64,000 nucleotides of DNA from Trema orientale (GCA_002914845.1 JXTC01000003.1:3934875-3998874); one strand, 5' to 3'. Shown: positions 22,691 to 35,238, counted from the stretch's first letter. Numbers and translations are program-made. Notes: generated by a model from the sequence alone, not told the origin.

Positions 22691-23257
22691 TATCTAATAA
22701 AAAAACTTTACAAATTAGGGATAATTATATTTTTATATCTTGCATTTGATTGTTTGTTCAATTTAGTTTATACCTTGTATTTTGATTATTATCAATATTG
22801 ATCTTCAAATTTAAAACTTAGGCCTATCCTATCTCTTCAAAACAACATTTGTCATAATAGATCTCATCAAGCTAACATCTATTGAGGTAAATGTTGGAGA
22901 CGAGATATCTTGGTTTCGTGGGAGCTTTATACGCTATTGTCACGAAAAGTGATATTTTATGTATTTCCAACTCGAATTTGTCATTGTATGGGAATTGATG
23001 GCATTTTAGTTTAGGTAGGTGATGCGGTGTAGAAAGAAATGGATTTTATAGAAAGTGGGATTGTCATCGGTGTAATTAAGGCAATTTTCAAGTCTTGGAG
23101 AAGGCTTTCGGAGTGTCCTCTTTTGGAGAATTTTGGATGGAATCAGCCCAACGAACCAAAATAAGCTGCTTCTGCAATTAATAAAATATCTAATTTTATT
23201 AATTATTTAGCTAAGATTTAAATCATCCAATCTCCTTTAGCTCCTCAAGGCAATATT
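22691..23257. other. intergenic DNA, no gene recognised
   Basis: No supported coding region or clear repeat boundary. The composition resembles the retroelement-like sequence that follows at 23160-23600. Confidence 0.4.
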
Positions 23258-23557
23258 CACTTCTCTATATAATAGAGTTGTAGATTCCATATCTATAAGC
23301 ATATGTTTCCAATGCCCATAATAATACATTACAAAAATGCCAAAGTCTAGATCGTCAATTTTTTTATCCGTACTTTTTAACATCTCAAATAATACAAATT
23401 ATGAATACACTTCTTTATATAATAGAGTTGTAGATTCCATATCTATAAGCATATGTTCCCAATGCTCATAATAATACATTACAAAAATGTCAGAGTCTAG
23501 ATCGTCAATTTTTTTATCCGTACTTTTTAACATCTCAAATAATACAAATTATGAATA
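23258..23557. repeat. 150-bp tandem duplication
   Basis: The block starting CACTTCTCTATATAATAGAG (23258-23407) is repeated at 23408-23557 with very few differences (T/C, CCC/TCC, GCC/GTC type). A smaller duplication of about 31 bp (CAAATTATGAATRCAAGTTC) follows at its right edge. The copies have diverged little. Confidence 0.88.
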
Positions 23558-23599
23558 CAAGTTCATCACCTATTTCAAATTATGAATGCAAGTTCATCA

Positions 23600-24041
23600 C
23601 CTATTTTAGGATTAAGAAAGACATGCATTAATCATCTAGTTTGTGAGAATATATTCTTATCAACAATACTTATTACAAGAACATATTTCACATGGTTCAT
23701 ATTTAATATTTACACACTAAGACTTTTTTGCATATGGTCATACCAATATAGGTTAAGACATTATAAATACACAAAGTCTTGCAATATGACCCAAGAGAAG
23801 TATCTTGTAATGCCCAAGATTCTCACATGCATAATAAGCCAATAATAAACATGTTCATAGTGCATAATAGAAATATCAAGTAATTAGAATCAACTTTACA
23901 GTAAATTGCTCGTTCTTTATTGTGTTATTGTACTAATATTTGTCGAAGTATTTCCATGCAGTGTAAAGGCTCAGTACCTTCAGCGAGAGAGAGAGCATGG
24001 TGTGTGACAAGAATAAAGAATATATATTCATGAATACAATA
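23600..24041. other. intergenic DNA, possibly LTR-derived
   Basis: AT-rich without a recognised gene. The frame 23582-23845 has no domain. It sits between a tandem duplication and a long LTR-like segment. Confidence 0.35.
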
Positions 24042-26912
24042 TGTCACACCCCGATTCACGTGCATGCTTACATGTTATATGTAATAGAGCTTTGTCTAGT
24101 TCTAAGTTAAGTAGAGGAGTTAAGCTGGTCAATGAGGAGCTTAATAATTTTATTAGTTCATAAAGGTCCTAGCAAAAGAATTTCACGTTTTACAAGATAG
24201 TCTTTTACTGTTAGGTTTTATACAATAGAGACGAGTTAAGCTGCTGATTGAGGTACTAAGTAGTGTAAACTTTTGATGATGGACAATATGATGAAAGAAA
24301 ATATTTTTGATGAAAACTGACAATTAAGTTTCCGACAATCTAGAATAGATAAGCTGCTGACGGAAGAGACAAGATTATTTCTAATGTCGTGACCAAGTTC
24401 TAGGGAGAAGTTAGTATTTCTCGATTTTCGTGCTAAGCAGTTATAGAAACCTTAATATTTAGATGATATGTCAAAAAGTGAAGCACGATGTGTTCTAAGC
24501 ACAAGGTGGCACTATAAGCACGAGGTGTCAAATCAGAGCACGAGGTGTTGAATCAGGACACTAATTGGTGTTTAGTTACACGAAGTTAGCTTAGATTAAG
24601 CTTAATCGCGTAATGTCATCCTTGTGCCCTTTAATAATTAGACATTGATACCTTGTTTACATTATTAATTAGAGTCTAATTCACTTATTTTTATGTTTAG
24701 TGATTGGTTATGGAGATGGGTTCCACTAGATTACAATAAGATTGGCCATATAGGATTATTAGTCAAAGTATGACTAGTTTTCAACTCCAAAGCTAGGTTT
24801 CACCATTTTGGCCTACACTTGGGTGTATAGGATGGACCAGCAACGTGGTTATTAAGCCAAGAGTGTTTTAGAGCTTGACACATGGAAAGTAAGGAGTGAA
24901 ATACCGAAAATACCCCTTAGAATTAAAGTTATGCCTTTCCTTAGCCATTAAGTATTGATTTTTTGACCAAATCTGGTTATTTCTTTTCCTTTCCTCTCCA
25001 GCCACGACCTGAAATCCTCCCACCCATTTTTAGACTTCTCTCAACATCCCTTATCCATTTCCAAGAGTTTCCAAGTGGTAGAACTCAAGTTAGAGCTCTA
25101 GAAAGCAAGATAGATCAAAACTAGTCAAGGTAGTTCTACTAATTCTTCCTTCTAGGTCTTTGCCTATAATTTCAATTCTCTACTTGTTCCCACTTAAATA
25201 TTGGTTTATTCAGGTTCTCTTAAGTCCAAAAATCTATTTCTAAGCCTTGGGAATCAGTTTGGTGGAGATGGAAGGCAAGAAGTCTACCAAAGACTCAAAC
25301 TAGTCAAGGTGAGGTTTATGTTGGATTTTGAATTTGTAGTGAGTTTCTTTTATTTCAGCTCTTAAACCTAAGCTATTATTTGATGAATAATGGTCCTAGG
25401 AACCCTTATGTATTGCTGGAAACATAAAATTTAAGTGGAGGATTGATGTTAAACCTAAAGCCCCAAAGTTTGCTAGTTATGGATTTAAGTGTTTTCATGT
25501 ATAGTAGCTTTACTTTTTGGTATTTGTAATCTGATTTTCCATGCTTGGAGTGTATATTTTATGGATCATAATATTTATTACACTCATTTGTGGCTGTTTT
25601 TGATGATATAGAAGTGCAAAAGCGAATATAAGCTTTGTCTAAACCGAAAAGAATTCAAATGCACCTAGGATGTTCTAAATGATCCTATTTGAGGTGTATA
25701 TGTGGGAATTGGCTTTTTGATTGTTATTACAGGTCTTAAACCATGATTTTGATCATGTGGGGATGTCCTAAAAATAGGGGAGGTGCTGTCCAAATATTTT
25801 TTAAATCAAATGGTACAATTTAGAAGCAAATAGATTAGTTTTTATGAAAGTAGGTGACATTTTGGTCTATTTGATGATTAGGCTTCCTTAGTTCGTAAAA
25901 CTTGTAATTCGGTCTTGTACTTGTTTTCCTTAAGCATTTTACATTGTAGTGATCATCTTAGTGATAAAATTGACATCAAGTCTTTCACACACCTTGCCAC
26001 AGAGATACTGACCCTTTTCACTATCTTTTCTGCCGGACACAAAGTAAGTAACGTCACACCTGCAATGTAAGAAATTCTATGTTTCTATGAATCTGTTGAA
26101 TTTATGAATGTGGAATTTGTACATATATGTACATATGTATCTATCATTATACTTTACATGAGACATGAATACGTGGTGTATTTATATTGCCTGACGAGTA
26201 TTGGTGAATAGGTTGTGGCGGGCCAGCGCCCAAATATCTGGTTCCTTCGGGGACATTATTAGGTTCCTTCGGGGACATTATATATATTTAGTTCCTTTGG
26301 GAACACTCTGATAGCGGTATGGGGAGGACCTCTGCAGTACACAGAGGAGTTTGAGATGTATTTGGGACTCGAGACCTCCATACGACGGCTTATAATTAGT
26401 TATTAGTTATCTGAGTGGCTCAATATGTAATTCACGGTCTTGTCAGGCAATACAATATACACAGGGATCCTAATCATATGATTATCTGTTCTCTGTCATG
26501 TGCACTCTGCATCTGCATACGTTACTTACTGAGTTTTATACTTATACATATTCTTACATTGCAGAAGGTACTGATGATATGTGAGATAGAGGAGGAGCGT
26601 CGACTATCTGACCCCGGCTTGTGTATATGAGCATTTTGACCTGTGGTTTCCTCACAGAGAATTTTGTACATGTTTTGAGTGTGTATATATTATGTATATT
26701 TTATGAGAGGCCCACTTTGCCAGGGTGTATATATGTATAAATTATATTATGTATAATTATGAGTAGAATTTCCCGTTTCTCCCAGAAAGTTTAAAAAGTT
26801 TTAAATTTTTCCTCCATTTATCAGTTCCAAGTCGAGTAGCGTCTCTCGATCTCACTGAATAATTTTACGAATCTCTCTTACATACGTGTATGGGACCAGG
26901 GGATGTCACATG
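24042..26912. repeat. LTR-like segment of a Ty3/gypsy-type element
   Basis: Begins TGTCACACCCCGATTCACGT and ends CAGGGGATGTCACA, near-inverted TG...CA ends usual for large plant gypsy LTRs. Inside are a repeated GGTTCCTTCGGGGACATTA (about 26240 and 26271) and pairs such as GTAAGTAACGTCACACCTGCAATGTAAGAA with TTACTTACTGAG...TTACATTGCAG in opposite order. No gag or pol is seen inside or next to it, so a solo LTR is the simplest reading. No matching target-site duplication was found, leaving the class uncertain. Confidence 0.45.
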
Positions 26913-27362
26913 TCTAGCTTCTCTTATTAGTTGTGAATATTCTAATTTGATTTAATTAGAGAAAATATGTCTTAACTTTAATAAATAATTTTATTAAAAT
27001 ATTTCTCTAATAAATAAACTATAGAACCTTTTTGACATTTACTATTGTACCAATAATCAAAACATTATCACAATTACTATACATGAAATATCCTTTATTA
27101 AATATCTAAAATATTTAATAAATATCCATAAATAATAAATAGTTTTTGGGTATAATTCTAACACCGTATTCTTCAAAACTCACTTAATCTAACAAACATG
27201 ACCATTTCAAAGGGGAAATATCACAATAAAAAATATCAGAACACAAAGACATGTATCTAAAGATTAGCAAAACCTAGTATCAATACACCACTACACGATT
27301 ATTTTCCAAAACCCCATCATGCAAAGCAAACATAAAATAAAAAATCAGGCAATTTCAATCAT
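26913..27362. other. AT-rich intergenic DNA
   Basis: Contains AATAAATAATTTTATTAAAATATTT-type words resembling those near 23170-23200 on the other side of the LTR-like segment, so the two sides may once have been one element. No gene. Confidence 0.35.
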
Positions 27363-27805
27363 TTAGAGCTTGTTTGGATTCACTTTTATTTTCTGTTTTT
27401 TTTTTATTTTTTTAAACAGAAAAATAAAATTTTTTTTGGAAGTTTGCTTGACAACCTTGTTTTTGTTTTTTGTTTTTAAAAATTGTTATCAAAAATTTCA
27501 AAAAAAATGGTAACAAAAAATTTCTAATACCTTTATTTTTTTTAAACAAATTTCAAAAACAAAAGAATATACAAATATTTATACACAAAGTGTGTACATA
27601 CATATATATATACATACACAAATATAAAACCTATATGACTTTCTTTATCATTATTTGTACTTTATTGTTTTTGAAAACAAATAGTGAAATAAAATTTGCA
27701 AAGTATGTTTCTTATTTATAAAAATTGAAAATTAAAACAAAATTTTTTTTTCTATTTTCAATTTATTTAAATAAAAAATTAGAAGTGAATCCAAGCAAGG
27801 TCTTA
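27363..27805. mobile_element. Tourist (PIF/Harbinger) MITE with TTA TSD
   Basis: Starts GAGCTTGTTTGGATTCACTT; the right end, as reverse complement, reads GACCTTGCTTGGATTCACTT. TTA flanks both sides (27363-27365 and 27803-27805), the TWA-type 3-bp duplication typical of PIF/Harbinger. It is 437 bp and AT-rich. The frame at 27470-27721 is a by-product of the AT composition. Confidence 0.82.
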
Positions 27806-28189
27806 GGATTTCAAAAATGCATTTTTTTTCCTTTTTAGCAATTGTTTATTTTTTGAATATCTTCAGCAAATAAATTCAGAATTCAAATCTTGTGGACTGA
27901 TCCTAAAATCATCATCTTTATTGTTTTCGAATATTCATTTAGGATTTATTTAAACATTGTAAGACTTGATGGTAGCCTCGGTTTTGATCGAATAATAATT
28001 CCTTTGAGTATTTTCACTCAATCTTCTCTCTTTCTTGGTATTTGCAAGTGAATCAACAAGTTCGAGATTGGTTGAGTGTGTTTCGTCCTATAAACTTCCA
28101 CTACATCAGTGGGTTTGATCCCTTGTTGAGAAATTAAACCCACTGTCTATTTTTAAGTGATATATTTTTTTTTGGATTATAGGTGTTAG

Positions 28190-28290
28190 TGTTAATGATT
28201 ACAGTTAGTATGGGAAGATGTGAGGGCGGGGTTTGAACCTTGCACCTCTTGCTCCTCTAAGAGGAATTGCGACTACAAGACTCGAAGTTC
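28190..28290 (-). repeat. possible tRNA-derived SINE head
   Basis: On the minus strand a B-box-like GGTTCAAACCCCGCC (near 28225) lies about 35 bp after an A-box-like TAGTCGCAATTCC (near 28270), the spacing of RNA polymerase III promoters in SINEs. There is no tRNA fold and no clear tail, so this is tentative. Confidence 0.3.
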
Positions 28291-28432
28291 ATGCATTTTT
28301 TAGTGGATATTTCAAATGTGCCCCTTTCCTTTACCCGTCTTTTATTTGTATTTATTTTGTCTTCATCCTCTTATTCCCTTAATTCCTTTATCTCTTCATT
28401 CTCTCTCTCTCTCTCTCACTCTCTCATCTCAT

Positions 28433-29165
28433 GTTTGAATGTAGGATAAGAATGAGATTGCATTGGATAAAATTAATCCCATAATTGATGCATGTATATG
28501 AGATATATTAGATTAGATTAAAATAATTCAATCCAAAAATAATCCCGTTAAAAGTGGACAATCTTATCTAATAATACCGTTAGAAGGAGATAATCTTATT
28601 CTTTTAAAAATTTGGGATTAGATCAAGAATTTGATTAAAAATAATAGAATGTTTTTAAAGTGGTGGAAAAATGTTTCAAAATTAAACTTTAAAAGTTGTA
28701 TTTTCAAAATTTAACTTATGAAAGTGGTAAAACAAGAATTGGTATTTTTCGAAATATTTTTTCCAAGTGGTAGTTTTCCAAATAATTTTATAAAAAGATA
28801 TTTTTTCCAAAATTGTTTTAAATTGGTATTTTCAAAATCCTTTTTTAAAGTGGTATTTTTTAAAATATTTTTTAGAAGTGATATTTTTTAAATAAGTTTT
28901 CAAAAATGACATTGTTATGAAATGCACTTTTAGAAATGGTTGTAAATTAATTTTTGAAAGGGCATTTTTCTAATTAATGAAATCTTGAAATTATTATTTA
29001 GTTAAAACTATGAAATTCACATGCTAATCTTATCCTAACAAAAAGTAACACATCAAATATGGAATAAGATTTGAACATAATCTTATTCTATTCTATCTTA
29101 TCCACTCCAATATAATCCAATCTTTTAAAATGGTCCAAACCTATTCTACATACGAAATGAAGTCT
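28433..29165. repeat. MITE-like element with AAGTGGTATTTTT repeats
   Basis: The left end CATGTTTGAATGTAGGATAA and the reverse complement of the right end (CATTTCGTATGTAGAATAGG) form an imperfect inverted repeat. The left end matches the reverse-complemented right end of the 14360-15113 element. The centre (about 28660-28960) is a degenerate array of AAGTGGTATTTTTCAAAAT. No coding capacity. Confidence 0.55.
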
Positions 29166-29329
29166 TAAGCTACAGAACCAAACAATTTATTACTAGTCAC
29201 TCATGAGCCTGTTCTTCTCATCCGATGCGATGCTACCTTACTCCAGTGGAAGACTCCTTTGGTTTTGATCCACAGTCTACATCTCCACTAGCTGATCGAC
29301 AATGTGGAGATGCAAACCATTGTTTAATT

Positions 29330-30400
29330 TTCGGTTAGTGGATCTACTTTTTGATTAATAATATAAATTATTGGTGTAAATAGGTTTACTTTTTCTATAA
29401 GAAAAATGTAAACCAGTTGTGTATTTTTTAGTTGAAAAATCTAAGCCATCAATATATAGGCGTGTTTACTTATTACGGCAAATGTAAACTTTTCCAAGGC
29501 TAGAGATGAGTTTTTTAGTTCAAAAATGTAACGATTATTTACTTTTCAATGCGAAAATTTAATCATCATGCATAGACTATAAATGATATTTTAATTTTTT
29601 GTTTAAAAATGTAAACCACTAGTAGAAATACGTTTACTTTTTATGTGCAAAATTGTAAGCCATTGATCTACTTTTTAATTCAAGTATGTTAACCATCGTA
29701 GAGATACTTATAGATCTACCTTTTCAATAAAGAACTTGTAAATCACTTGTTTATTTAATTTTTTTTTTGGTTAAAAAATATAAGTCATCAATACAGATGT
29801 GTTCAATTTTTGTTCAAAGAAAATGTAGACCTTTTCTAGGCTCTATATGAGTTTATTATTTAAAAAATGTAACCACTAGTTTACTTTTCAGTGCCAATAT
29901 ACCATAATCTATAGACCAGTTTAATTTTCAGTTCAAAAATATAAACTATTAGTATGTATGAGATTTTATTTTTTTTTAATTTGAAAAATTATAAACGATT
30001 AGTAGTCGGTATAGATACTAATATGCCTACTTGTTTTGTAAGAAAAATGTAAGTCTTTTTTTTTTTTTGAATTAAAGAAAAATGTAAACAATCTGTTTCT
30101 GTTTTTCTTTTTTTTTTTCCCAGTTAAAAATGTAAGCCATCAATATGTATGTGTTTAGATTTTATATAAAAAAAATATAAACTTTTTCTAAAAGTTGAAA
30201 AATTAAATCATCGGTTTACTTTTCAATGCAAAAATCTAATCACCATAACGAGTTTAATTTTTTGTTTTAAAATGTAAAGCATTAGTACATTTAATCACCA
30301 AAAATGTATAAGATTACTGATGTATTTTTCGGTTTAAAAAAATATAAACTTTCAGTATAAATAAATGTGAAAAGTGTACAACATCCTAGATTATAAATGT
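29330..30400. repeat. AT-rich satellite-like array with higher-order units
   Basis: Degenerate ~60-bp monomers of the form TTTACTTTTTN(n)AAAAATGTAAACCATTAGTA run throughout. A larger unit recurs: GTAAACC-like anchors followed by the ordered words GTTGAAAAATCTAAGCCATCAATAT, ATGTAAACTTTTC and TTTACTTTTCAATGC begin near 29408, 29738 and 30084, a period of about 330-346 bp. The copies are strongly diverged. Confidence 0.65.
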
Positions 30401-30596
30401 TACAGTTTATATATTTAAACAAATTTTCAATGACTTTTTAAGAAAAGTTATAATAATTTAATCAAATAAGTAAAAATTACATACAAGCGCACTTTTTTTT
30501 TAATATTATATATATCTATTTGAAAAGATGAAGTATACACATGGTTTACTCTGTATTTAATTTTTTTCTTATCGAAATTCTAATTTGAAAAAGCAA

Positions 30597-30889
30597 TAAA
30601 GCTCCGTTTGAAACTTGGATTTTAGAAAAAAGATTCTAAGGGATTCTATTTTCTCTTGTTTGAATTGAAACGAAAAACGATTGAATTTTTTTCAAGAAAA
30701 GCAAAAATTTAATTTGATGTTATTTTTTGGTATATAGAATGTTGATAAATTAATTAGTAAAATCAAAAGTGTGAAAGTAAAGTTCTATAAACTTTTAGAA
30801 AAAGTATCTTCCTCTCCTTTTTTTTTCTTATGACTTTTTTCTTGTAATTTTTTTTTTCTTTCAAAATCTAGGTTCCAAACTGAGCCTAA
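30597..30889. mobile_element. Tourist-like MITE with TAA TSD
   Basis: Starts AGCTCCGTTTGAAACTTGGA; the right end, as reverse complement, reads GGCTCAGTTTGGAACCTAGA. TAA flanks both sides (30597-30599 and 30887-30889). It is 287 bp with no coding capacity. Terminal form and TSD fit PIF/Harbinger. Confidence 0.75.
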
Positions 30890-31335
30890 AGAAACTTATT
30901 TTTCCCACATCCTCAAATTCCTCAACTCGAATTTTTAGTAATAGTCTTCTCCTTCCTTCTTTCACTTATAATCCAAAATTTCAAAATTTAAAGTAAGCAA
31001 TTATTTCGCATGGACTCTAATTGTAAACCAATCACCAAATGCATGATCAGCAACGATCAAATTCAAGCAATCATTGATTTCCTGTTGGGCAACGAATCAG
31101 ATGCAACTCCAAGTTTTTTTAGGGATGTGTATTTTTTCTCTTTTGAAGATTGAACGAAAAAGACTGAGATTTACTGTTCCAAAAAACTGTCTTATTTGCT
31201 GTCTCATATCTCTATATGTTGACAAATTAACAAAAGAAAATATCTCATTTAATAGTTATTTTTTAACTTTTTTAAAAGGAAAGTTATTTGTTGATTTGTC
31301 AACAATTGAGGAGTGAGACAACTTTAATTTGAGAC
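30890..31335. other. intergenic DNA, possibly LINE 5' remnant
   Basis: Non-repetitive sequence between the MITE and the DUF4283 fragment. The frame at 31074-31316 has no recognisable domain. An upstream part of the LINE ORF could be here but is too decayed to assign. Confidence 0.35.
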
Positions 31336-31339
31336 AGAA

Positions 31340-31740
31340 GATTTCATTCTGAACAGGAGATGTATAGTGTGATTGAAAGGGAGCCATGGTTTCTTGTTGG
31401 TTCTAAAGTATATGAAGGATATTACAGATACAGGATAGGGGGGAGTTTAATCTCACTCACTTTTGGATTCAGGTTCATAATATCCCACTCCATGGATGAT
31501 CAAAGAAGTGGGAGAGATGATTGGTGATCATGCTGGTATCCGTATCAATGTCGAAACTGATGAACAAGGATGTTATATCGGGAAGTTTATGAAGATCAGA
31601 GTGCTTATTGATATTTTCAAACCGTTATGGCGTGGTTCAAGAGTCCGTGTGGGTGCGGGGACTATGGTTCACTGGGTTGATTTTAAATATGAGCGTTTAC
31701 CTTCATCCCAAATTCCCCATAGCAAGTACAGAAACAGCTG
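31340..31740 (+). pseudogene. LINE ORF1 / DUF4283 fragment
   Basis: One frame at about 31446-31496 reads FNLTHFWIQVHNIPLHG and then stops; the sequence continues in another frame from 31496 with IKEVGEMIGDHAGI, GCYIGKFMKIRVLIDIFKPL and VHWVDFKYERLPS. This order is the pattern of DUF4283/zinc-knuckle ORF1 proteins of plant L1-type LINEs and related domesticated genes. The frame change and missing zinc knuckle show a dead fragment. No endonuclease or RT domain follows in the window. Confidence 0.7.
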
Positions 31741-32280
31741 AAGTTGATCTTCACATAGTGTGTAATCATAAAGATGAATGATATCTAACCATTAATAATA
31801 GGAATATAGTAATTTGAAATTATGATTAAAAAAATGAGAGAGTCGCCAAATTGCTCTGCGCATTTACAACTTATTAAAGTACATGTAACAGATTCTTATG
31901 TAAAATTGTACCATTGATAACTGGGAGATTAGATAATAGAACTTTATGATAGACCTGCTAAATATAAATTTTGACTTTGCTAGGAAGTGATAAACTCTAA
32001 AAAAGTTTCCACTAAGCATGAACTATAGCCGTGTTTGAGCTACCTACTCGTTTCATCATAAAATCTGCTAACTAATGAGTTACCTACTCGTTTCATCATA
32101 AAATCTGCTAACTAATATCTAAATCGAACTGAGTACGATCTTTTGTACTATAATATTATATATAACCAAATTAATCGATCCATGATTGGATAATAGCACA
32201 ATGGTATAGTTGTCAAAAAGGGCAATGTTCTATGTATTTTTCTTTTTTTTTTTGAGAATCAGTGTTTTCTATATATTTAA
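31741..32280. other. intergenic DNA with a 40-bp tandem duplication
   Basis: A 40-bp unit containing TACCTACTCGTTTCATCATA occurs at 32037-32076 and 32077-32116 with only a couple of differences at its edge. The rest shows no gene. Confidence 0.65.
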
Positions 32281-33050
32281 CTAGGTAGAAAACGAAACGA
32301 TCCTAATGGAAGATTCAAATTTATAGAGGTCATACAGATAATATAGGTTAAAAAGGGACGTCAAGCCAATGGTGACTACAAAAACGGGTGATAATTCATA
32401 GGTTTCTTTTTTGATTTTTGGGAGTTTTCAGACAGATAATGGAAGTGCTAGAATATCTTACCTAAATAGAGTCTATTTATAAAAGGTATATATATATATA
32501 TATATATATGTGGCATCAGTCCAGTAGGTATCTTTTTTTTATTATTTTATCCTATTAAAAATTATCACGTACGTCTTTTCATTGTAAAAAATGTTAAAAA
32601 GTGAAGAGAAAAAATATTAAATAATTAATATTTATTTTTAATTTTTTTTAAACTACTTAAATTATAGTAGTCATTAGATAATATGATCCAATGGCTAAAA
32701 AAAATACATATAAATAGGTTAAAAAAAAAACCTATTGGATTGGAACTTATATACATATACACACTTTCGGTGTTATGTCTCTTCCTAAGTACAAACCAAA
32801 ATAAATAAAAAATAAATCAAATTAGCAGAAAGGAAAGAAAAAAGAGAAAAGAATAAACCTCTTCTAGCCCTATTTTAACCACCAAGAAAAGGTGGGAAAA
32901 CCGGGAGAGGTTTCCTGAAACCACAAGGAAAAAAAGAAAAAAATATTTAACATAGAAAACAATAATACGATCCTAATGGATAACTCAATCAGAGGTTAAA
33001 AAGTAACCGCAACGACATAGAAACGTCTTATAATAAAAAAGTTAACATGA
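32281..33050. repeat. Duplicated serpin upstream sequence plus MITE (block A, distal part)
   Basis: 32760-33050 matches 59090-59480 upstream of serpin B in order (CTTTCGGTGTTAT, CAAATTWGCAGA, GTTTCCTRAAACCACAAG, ATATTTAACRTAGAAAAC, AACTCAAWYAGAGGTT). A more diverged version of the same words (TAGAAAACGAAACGATCCTAATGGA) is at 32286-32400. Between them, about 32509-32756, sits a MITE-like insert with termini CAGTCCAGTAGGTATCTTTT and AACCTATTGGATTGGAACTT next to a (TA)n run at 32486-32508. Confidence 0.65.
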
Positions 33051-34147
33051 AAATTGCATATAGCATTTTAGCGGTTTTCTTTTTAAAAAATTACCAAAAC
33101 TGCTATGAATCTAATAAAATTCACCAAAACTACTCAAACTAAATTCCTCATAAAGTAGGATTTTAATTTTCCCAAAGCCCGGCAATAAGAAGAAGAATGC
33201 CTAAGTTTTTTAATTTACGTATAACAAACCTCGTGAAGATGAGTAGGGTTTCTTGGGGCCGCAAACAGCAAAGATCAATGGTGATGGTGATGTCGATTTC
33301 AGGGATTCTTAGGGCTTGAATTGAAAAAAGTTACCGAAATGGTCCTGTTTGTGTGGCCATGTAATCCCATAATTATAAATTTTATGGTTCGGTTCTAAAC
33401 CTGCGAGGGACATTCCAGGTTCTTTCATTGCTTTTTATTTGTTTTTTATTTAAGTAATATATTCGGTTATAGAAGTTTTATTAGATTAAATTACTACCCC
33501 ATAATCAATTTTGGTCTTATGACATGCTGTTTTGATTTTTGGCACCGACAAGCAGGTTTTATTTGGTTTCTGCTTTTTTAATTTTCGGTTTTTCCATGTT
33601 TTCAAAAGTCCATGTCAACTAATTACTTTTAAAACTTAGATTTGCATGTGTTACTTTTAAATCTCATCTTTTCTTTAAAAAAAAGAGTAGAAGTTTAAAT
33701 AAGCTTTTTATCGATCAAATAAATTCTGTACCTTATTTGCATTTGATTTTTTTATTTTCTTTCATCAGTTTTAACTGTTTTCTTGTACACAAGGACAAAA
33801 CATTCTACTCTTTTAAAAGTTCATCATCAAACCATTTTCAGGGAAGCGGTTATGAAAAAACGCTATCCATATTCTACATCATCAACCCATAGAAGTATTA
33901 AAATTTCCTTTTTCCTTCGACTTAAAGTAATACCTAAATAGAATATTCTCTATGTTTATAACACGATCCATCACCTAGAATAAAAATATATATGTGTACA
34001 AAGTCTCAATCTCATCCATTAGATTTGGTCTTGATTTTTTTGTCCGATATAAGTTCGAGTCAGATGTACTTTTCTCGTGTTCACCATGAAAGCATTCCTG
34101 AACAAATTTTGAAGCCATTATAATATAGTCTCCCTATATTGGGATGT

Positions 34148-34245
34148 TCTTTATCTCCCCTCGATGGGACTTTATATCTTCCTACGATGAGACTTTTATA
34201 TCTCCCTATGATGGAACGTTTATATCTCCCCACGATAGGACTTGT
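34148..34245. repeat. four-unit minisatellite (TATATCTCCCTACGATGGGACTT)
   Basis: Four imperfect units of about 24-28 bp with the core TATCTYCCYAYGATGRGACTTT. It yields repeated VGRYK-like residues in one minus-strand frame, which is not considered coding. Confidence 0.7.
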
Positions 34246-35238
34246 AATAACTTCCAATAATCTGGGGAAAAAGGGTAAAATGTTTTGATCTTTTTGAAGC
34301 AAAAAAAAGTGAGAACTAACTAATGGCAAAACAGATTGTCTGTTGTTCAAGTGTCCCCCGATTTTTGTAAGTATTTCTTTAACTTCAATTCTAGTGAAAG
34401 TTACTATAATTATTTGTTTCATATATTTCTTTTATTTTGCTCCCAATAAACACCTCTCATTTTTTGATGTTCTTACTATTCCTGAATTTGTAATCAGATA
34501 CTAGTTTTGAGCTTTCCTTTTGATTTTTTTAGAACTTCGGTACCGCATACAACATGATGATATATCTCTCATGAATTGGCTATTTGGAATATTAATAGGG
34601 GATACTTTTCTTATATCCTGTCATTTTATTGGTAGTACAATTATAGCAATTATAATTTGCATGATCTTTAGATAATTGTAGTTTTATGTGTTTATAATGA
34701 GTTTATAGATATGACAAATTCTAATGATTAATAAGACTAATTGCAAGATTTTTGATAGAATACGGAGGTCGGAGTTGACTATCAAAATAGTGTCTTTTCT
34801 TTTCTTATTAATTGGATTTTTTTTTGAGAAAAAAAGAAGAAGAAGACCGAAGGAGGGAGACGTGTAGTTCTCCCTCTTCGGAAAGCTGCTCTACACTACA
34901 TGTGTTTGCATCTACTGAAAGAGCAATAAAGTTTGCGAATATCTGGTATTTTTGCTCACAATTCAAGAAAGATGCTCATGGTAGTTATGTTATAAATGTT
35001 AGACGAGGAGGCTTCATGAGTTGGGATTCTCCTATAAGGTCAGGGATGTTGGCCTAAAATCTCCTATTTTAGGAGTCGAATGCATTGACGACGGTATACT
35101 GTTGTTGGGTGCATTTAGCTTTTCTTCCTTTTTTCCTAATATCGTGGTCATCCCTTTATATTTAGTTTGGCTATGATAATTAGATGAGTGGAGAATTAGC
35201 TTATATTTTGGAGGAATCATTTCTGTTTCTTCCATTAC

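Noticed and set aside
29330..30400. AT-rich array considered as a scaffold/matrix attachment region or centromeric satellite
   Set aside because: AT-richness alone does not show either. There is no positional or protein evidence, so it is reported only as a repeat.
34081..34422. Minus-strand frame with repeated VGRYK residues
   Set aside because: The repeats come from a four-unit minisatellite, and the rest has no domain or gene context.
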